This document shows, piece by piece, positions 61,213 to 64,000 of a stretch of 64,000 nucleotides of DNA. The notes under the pieces are model-generated. The model was not told where the DNA came from and made no database searches. It saw only the letters and a list, made by a program, of their open reading frames with translations. The position numbers and the translations under genes were made by a program. The number at the start of each line of letters is the position of its first letter. Positions within the stretch are counted from its first letter, which is position 1. This DNA comes from Rhodovastum sp963804495 (lineage in GTDB: Bacteria > Pseudomonadota > Alphaproteobacteria > Acetobacterales > Acetobacteraceae), in assembly GCA_963804495.1 (NCBI GenBank), contig CAWDQN010000001.1, positions 1 through 64,000 on the forward strand, written 5' to 3'.

Positions 61213-61923
61213 CCGCGCCGCCAGGGACCGCGTAGCAGGACCCGTCCAAACGTCGGTATCCAGTTTCTCGCCAACACGCAGGCGGAACACCGGCCGTCGC
61301 TCTGGCACCACCCACCAAGCCTCGCCCTTGGTCAGGGTCGGCGGGTCGCAGCTGATCAGCACCGGCAGCACCGGCGCGCCGGTCAGCACGGCAAGGTTGG
61401 CGAAGCCGCGCTGGAAGTGCAGCGGCGCGCCGGGCCGCGAGCGCGTCCCCTCGGGGAAGATGATCAGAGCCGCTCCGCGCTCCAGGCTTTCGCGGCAAGC
61501 CGCCAGCATCTGCTCGCCGTCCAGGTCATTTCGAATATAGTCAGCCCGGCGCACCAAGCCGCCCAGCAAGGCGCTGGTCCAGAGTTGGTGTTTCACGATG
61601 CACTGGCTGCGCTGGATGAAGGCCATCAACATCACCACGTCGAGCAGCGACGGATGGTTGGCGATCACGATGGCACCGCCACTATCGGCCAGCCGCCCCA
61701 GGCCCTCGGTCTCGATCCGCAGCAGCCGGATGCCTTGCAGTGTTGCCAGGTAGGCGCGGAAGGTGGTGCGAATGACGCGCTGGGCACGCTCGCGCGGGTC
61801 GCCGGGCAGCAGCGCGAGCATCGGCAGCACGGTGGCGGCCAGCAGACCGCCGCCGGCGAACATGCAGGCAAAGGCCAGGCCGGTGGCGGCGATCCGCCAA
61901 GCGCGGTCAATCCGGCGCAGCAT
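61213..61923 (-). pseudogene. apeD: 5' part of lysophospholipid acyltransferase apeD, split by an IS
   Basis: 237 codons before the junction. N-terminal membrane segment FACMFAGGGLLAATVLPMLA; acyltransferase motif I GGAIVIANHPSLLDVVMLMA (NHxxxxD), motif II-like YIRNDLDGEQMLAACRESLE and motif III ALIIFPEGTRSRPGAPLHFQ. With the 3' fragment at 59565 the restored protein has about 273 residues. As it stands, translation runs 43 codons into the IS and ends at 61084. It is expected to acylate the aryl-polyene glycolipid intermediate; loss may affect pigment anchoring. Confidence 0.88.
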
Positions 61924-62603
61924 GGCGCGACCATTGCCAAGTCATGCGGGGACCGACAGCGGAAAAGTGTGGCGCGCTGGGATCACCGAGAAACTCGCAA
62001 AACCCGGCAGCAGGCGAGTGAGGAGCGGTCGGACCCGGCGCCGTGGTTGGCGTCATCGCCAGCGTCATCGCCTCGCCCGGGCCGTTGGCAGCGAGCGCCA
62101 CTACCAGCGCCATCGCCGGCCCGGTCTCGGCGGCGAAGCTCGTGAAAGGCTCGGGCAGCGGCTCGTCGTAGTGGATCAGCAGCACCGGTTCGGCAGGCGT
62201 TTCGGCGAGGCAGGAAGCGGCCTCGAGGAAGCCGAAGCAGAAGCTCTCTAGCCCGGCCGCCACAGCGGTGTGACCGCGCCGGTTGGCGCGTGCGATCGAC
62301 AGCAGGCCAACCAGGGCGTGGTGGACGGACAGAGTGAACTCGGCCGGCGAGACCCCCTCGCCGGCGATAATCGAGTCCAGGATGCCGAGAGTACCGACGG
62401 AACTCGCCGTGCCGGGACGAAGCGACGAGCCGCCCCTCGCCAGACCCGGTCATGCTCCAGGCGAGCCGCAATGCGTGTTGCCCAAGCGTGCCGACGCGCC
62501 GACGCAGCAGCGGGGGCGGTGCCCCTCCGGGCGTGCCGCCGGAACTGTCTCCGGGCAAAATCGCCTCGTCCCAGGACGCCCAGGCACGCACTACAAAAGT
62601 CAT
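61907..62603 (-). pseudogene. apeC: Chain-length-factor-like ketosynthase N-terminal protein ApeC, one frameshift
   Basis: Joined, 231 residues of the Ketoacyl-synt_2 type that partners ApeO: MTFVVRAWASWDEAILPGDS, LLRRRVGTLGQHALRLAWSM, ASSRHGEFRR, then after the break TLGILDSIIAGEGVSPAEF and LSVHHALVGLLSIARANRRG, VLLIHYDEPLPEP. An extra base at 62394/62395 (GTACC on the plus strand) shifts the frame; removing it gives HGEFRRTLGILDSI, as expected for the family. It is the first gene of the ape operon and overlaps apeD by 17 bases. Confidence 0.8.
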
Positions 62604-62930
62604 GAACTGCGTGCTTGCCACAGAACTAATCCGTGTTGTTGCGCGCCGCCTTCTTGCGCCGCCCCAAAAACTGACCTGCGCCAGCGCGCTCGCTGCTCCG
62701 ACGGAGCGGATGCCAGCAAGAACCTAACGAGCTTGTTAACTATAGCGCATACGACGACGACGCATCAACGTGAACCGCTGGCAGGCCGGCCCGCGGCTTG
62801 CCAGCCGGCGCCGGCGGCAGTATGTTCCAACTGAAACCTCATCGCCTCCCTGATCCGTCTCGTTGGTGGCCGCTTCAGCGTTCCGCCGGTCGGAACGGTC
62901 CGAAGTTATGGGTAGCCACCAGGAGAAGCT
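62604..62930. other. Divergent region upstream of the ape operon
   Basis: This stretch of about 330 bp separates the leftward ape operon from a rightward secreted-protein gene and must hold their promoters. The AT-richer part CTTGTTAACTATAGCGCATA (about 62729-62748) is the best candidate promoter segment, but no certain -35/-10 pair was found. No gene is supported. Confidence 0.35.
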
Positions 62931-63387
62931 GTGCCACGCATTACCCCCGCTCCGGTCGCTGCCTTGCTCGCCGCCCTTATGGCCGGCGTCGCCCAGCCCG
63001 CCGCGGCACGCAACACTGTCTATCACCTCAGCATCAAGGCCGTGCTCGACAGCGAGGATTTCCGTACGCATGTCGGCAATGACGTCACCTTCGTTTTCGG
63101 CAATCAGCCGGTTCCCGGCGGCGCAGCGCTGATGGGCAGCTACGTCTCCAATCGCAAGACCAACTCTTTCGGAAAGTCCGACGAGCGTGCCTGCGCCTGG
63201 GCGATGGTGTCCGCGCTGGTCACGCTGCGCGATCGCGCTCTGCAGCAAGTAGGGCAACGCCGTGGTGAACGTGGTCAGCTACTATGACAAGATCCGTTTC
63301 GTCAGCGACGCCGAGTACGAGTGCCATGCTGGGGGGATCGTCGCCGGCGTGGCATTGCAGGGCACGATCGCGCGGATCGGCCGCTGA
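62931..63387 (+). pseudogene. Small secreted protein of the misnamed excinuclease-ABC-like family, frameshifted
   Basis: GTG at 62931 with AGGAG about 7 bases upstream. Signal ITPAPVAALLAALMAGVAQP, then VTFVFGNQPVPGGAALMGSY, SNRKTNSFGKSDERACAWAM, VSALVTLRDRALQQ, and after a one-base insertion near 63250 NAVVNVVSYYDKIRFVSDAE followed by YECHAGGIVAGVALQG to a stop at 63387. The N-K-T-N…C-W and GNAVVNV…YEC pattern defines a periplasmic family often annotated wrongly as excinuclease ABC subunit A. Function unknown. Confidence 0.7.
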
Positions 63388-63482
63388 GATGCGGGGCGGC
63401 CCGATCGACATCCATCTCGTGATGGGTGGGGTGATGTGACGTGTCATTCAGGAAAAGACGCGTTAGGCACGCAGAGGGAGCA

Positions 63483-64000
63483 ATGAAACACAGACCGGTC
63501 AGCGGCGCCGTCCTGATTGCAGGCAGCTTCACCATGGGCGAGGAGGGCCACAGCCGCGAAACCCCGCTGCACACGATCACCATCGGCTATTCGTTCGCGG
63601 CAGGGAAATACGACGTGACCTTCGACGAATGGGATGCCTGTGTAGCAGACGGCGGCTGTATGGGTTGCGGCCGAAAGACGACGGCTGGCGGCGCGGCCGC
63701 CGGCCAGTCATCAATGTCACGTGGGACGATGCCCAGAGCTATGTGAGCTGGCTCAGCCGGCGCACTGGAAAGCGCTATCGCTTGCCCAGTGAGTTCGAGT
63801 ACCAGTACGTCGTGCGCGGCGGCACCAGCACGCTGTTCTGGTAGGGCAACAGCATCGGCACGGGGAACGCCAACTGCGAGGGCTGCGGCAGCCCGTGGGA
63901 CAACCGGCAGACCGCGCCGGTGGGCAGCTTCAAGCCTAATCCTTTCGGCATCTACGATGCCATCGGCAACATCACCCGCTGGGTCCGGGACCTTTGGCAC
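63483..64000 (+). pseudogene. Formylglycine-generating/SUMF1-like protein, broken and cut by the window end
   Basis: ATG at 63483: HRPVSGAVLIAGSFTMGEEG then HTITIGYSFAAGKYDVTFDE, the start of an SUMF1/C-type-lectin-like domain. A frameshift near 63668 is followed by RPVINVTWDDAQSYVSWLSR and YRLPSEFEYQYVVRGGTSTL. A TAG at 63842-63844 stands where a Trp codon is expected (FWWGNS). Beyond it NRQTAPVGSFKPNPFGIYDA continues to the window edge. These enzymes usually oxidise Cys or Ser in sulfatases or bind partners; this copy cannot be made as one chain. Confidence 0.8.

Noticed and set aside
1..64000. CRISPR arrays, tRNA or rRNA genes
   Set aside because: No regularly spaced repeat-spacer pattern, cloverleaf or rRNA-like conserved stretch was seen; the AIDA-type tandem repeats are protein-coding.

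Overview
The window is GC-rich DNA, apart from an AT-rich patch near 2.7-3.3 kb. It looks like an alphaproteobacterium, most plausibly an Acetobacteraceae-type Rhodospirillales. That placement is an inference from several things: the GC content, an aryl-polyene cluster, a cheB-cheD-cheR-cheW-cheA chemotaxis operon, sulfonate-type ABC transporters, GC-rich palindromic repeats and ISAzo13-like transposase debris. No tRNA or rRNA gene was recognised.

Layout: 0-4.5 kb is a decayed mobile zone (prophage fragments, IS21-like end repeats, two transposase remnants) around an AT-rich GT61 glycosyltransferase. 4.5-17.9 kb holds a chemotaxis operon on the minus strand (MCP, STAS, CheY, CheA, CheW, PAS-repeat MCP, CheR, CheD, CheB), a divergent MCP with a PilZ tail, and a bacteriohemerythrin. 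CheA and two of the MCPs carry one-base frameshifts. 18-25 kb has two sulfonate/taurine/nitrate-type ABC importers facing away from each other and a QueG-like 4Fe-4S protein. 26-32.4 kb is a branched-chain-amino-acid-type ABC importer with a fused LivH-LivM permease, an acyl-CoA-dehydrogenase-like flavoprotein and an aminothiazoline-carboxylate hydrolase-like protein. 32.4-38.7 kb has an FAD-dependent protein, a small secreted protein, a radical-SAM pseudogene, an AIDA-type repeat protein and a proline-rich protein.

38.9-44.9 kb contains the most distinctive system: a threonine-synthase-like gene, two YeeE/YedE sulfur-transport genes, and then a tight operon of a Family 2A encapsulin shell protein, a SufS-type cysteine desulfurase with a disordered N-terminal extension (the expected encapsulated cargo) and a serine O-acetyltransferase. 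Together these suggest sulfur import, O-acetylserine/cysteine synthesis, and removal of sulfur from cysteine inside a protein nanocompartment.

44.9-47.5 kb is a second mobile and decayed zone. It holds a serine-acetyltransferase remnant, a tyrosine-recombinase remnant, a duplicated structured leader with a small secreted peptide gene, a decayed group II intron, a 216-bp element with inverted ends, and a truncated cytochrome b561.

47.5-62.6 kb is an aryl-polyene pigment cluster on the minus strand whose gene order matches apeC to apeR. An insertion sequence has precisely split the acyltransferase gene apeD, leaving recognisable terminal repeats and a 9-bp target duplication. apeM and apeC each carry a one-base frameshift. 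The window ends with a frameshifted secreted protein and a broken sulfatase-modifying-factor-like gene.

There are many frameshifts. Most are one-base insertions, and five lie at GTAC tetranucleotides. Raw reads would be needed to tell sequencing artefacts from real decay.
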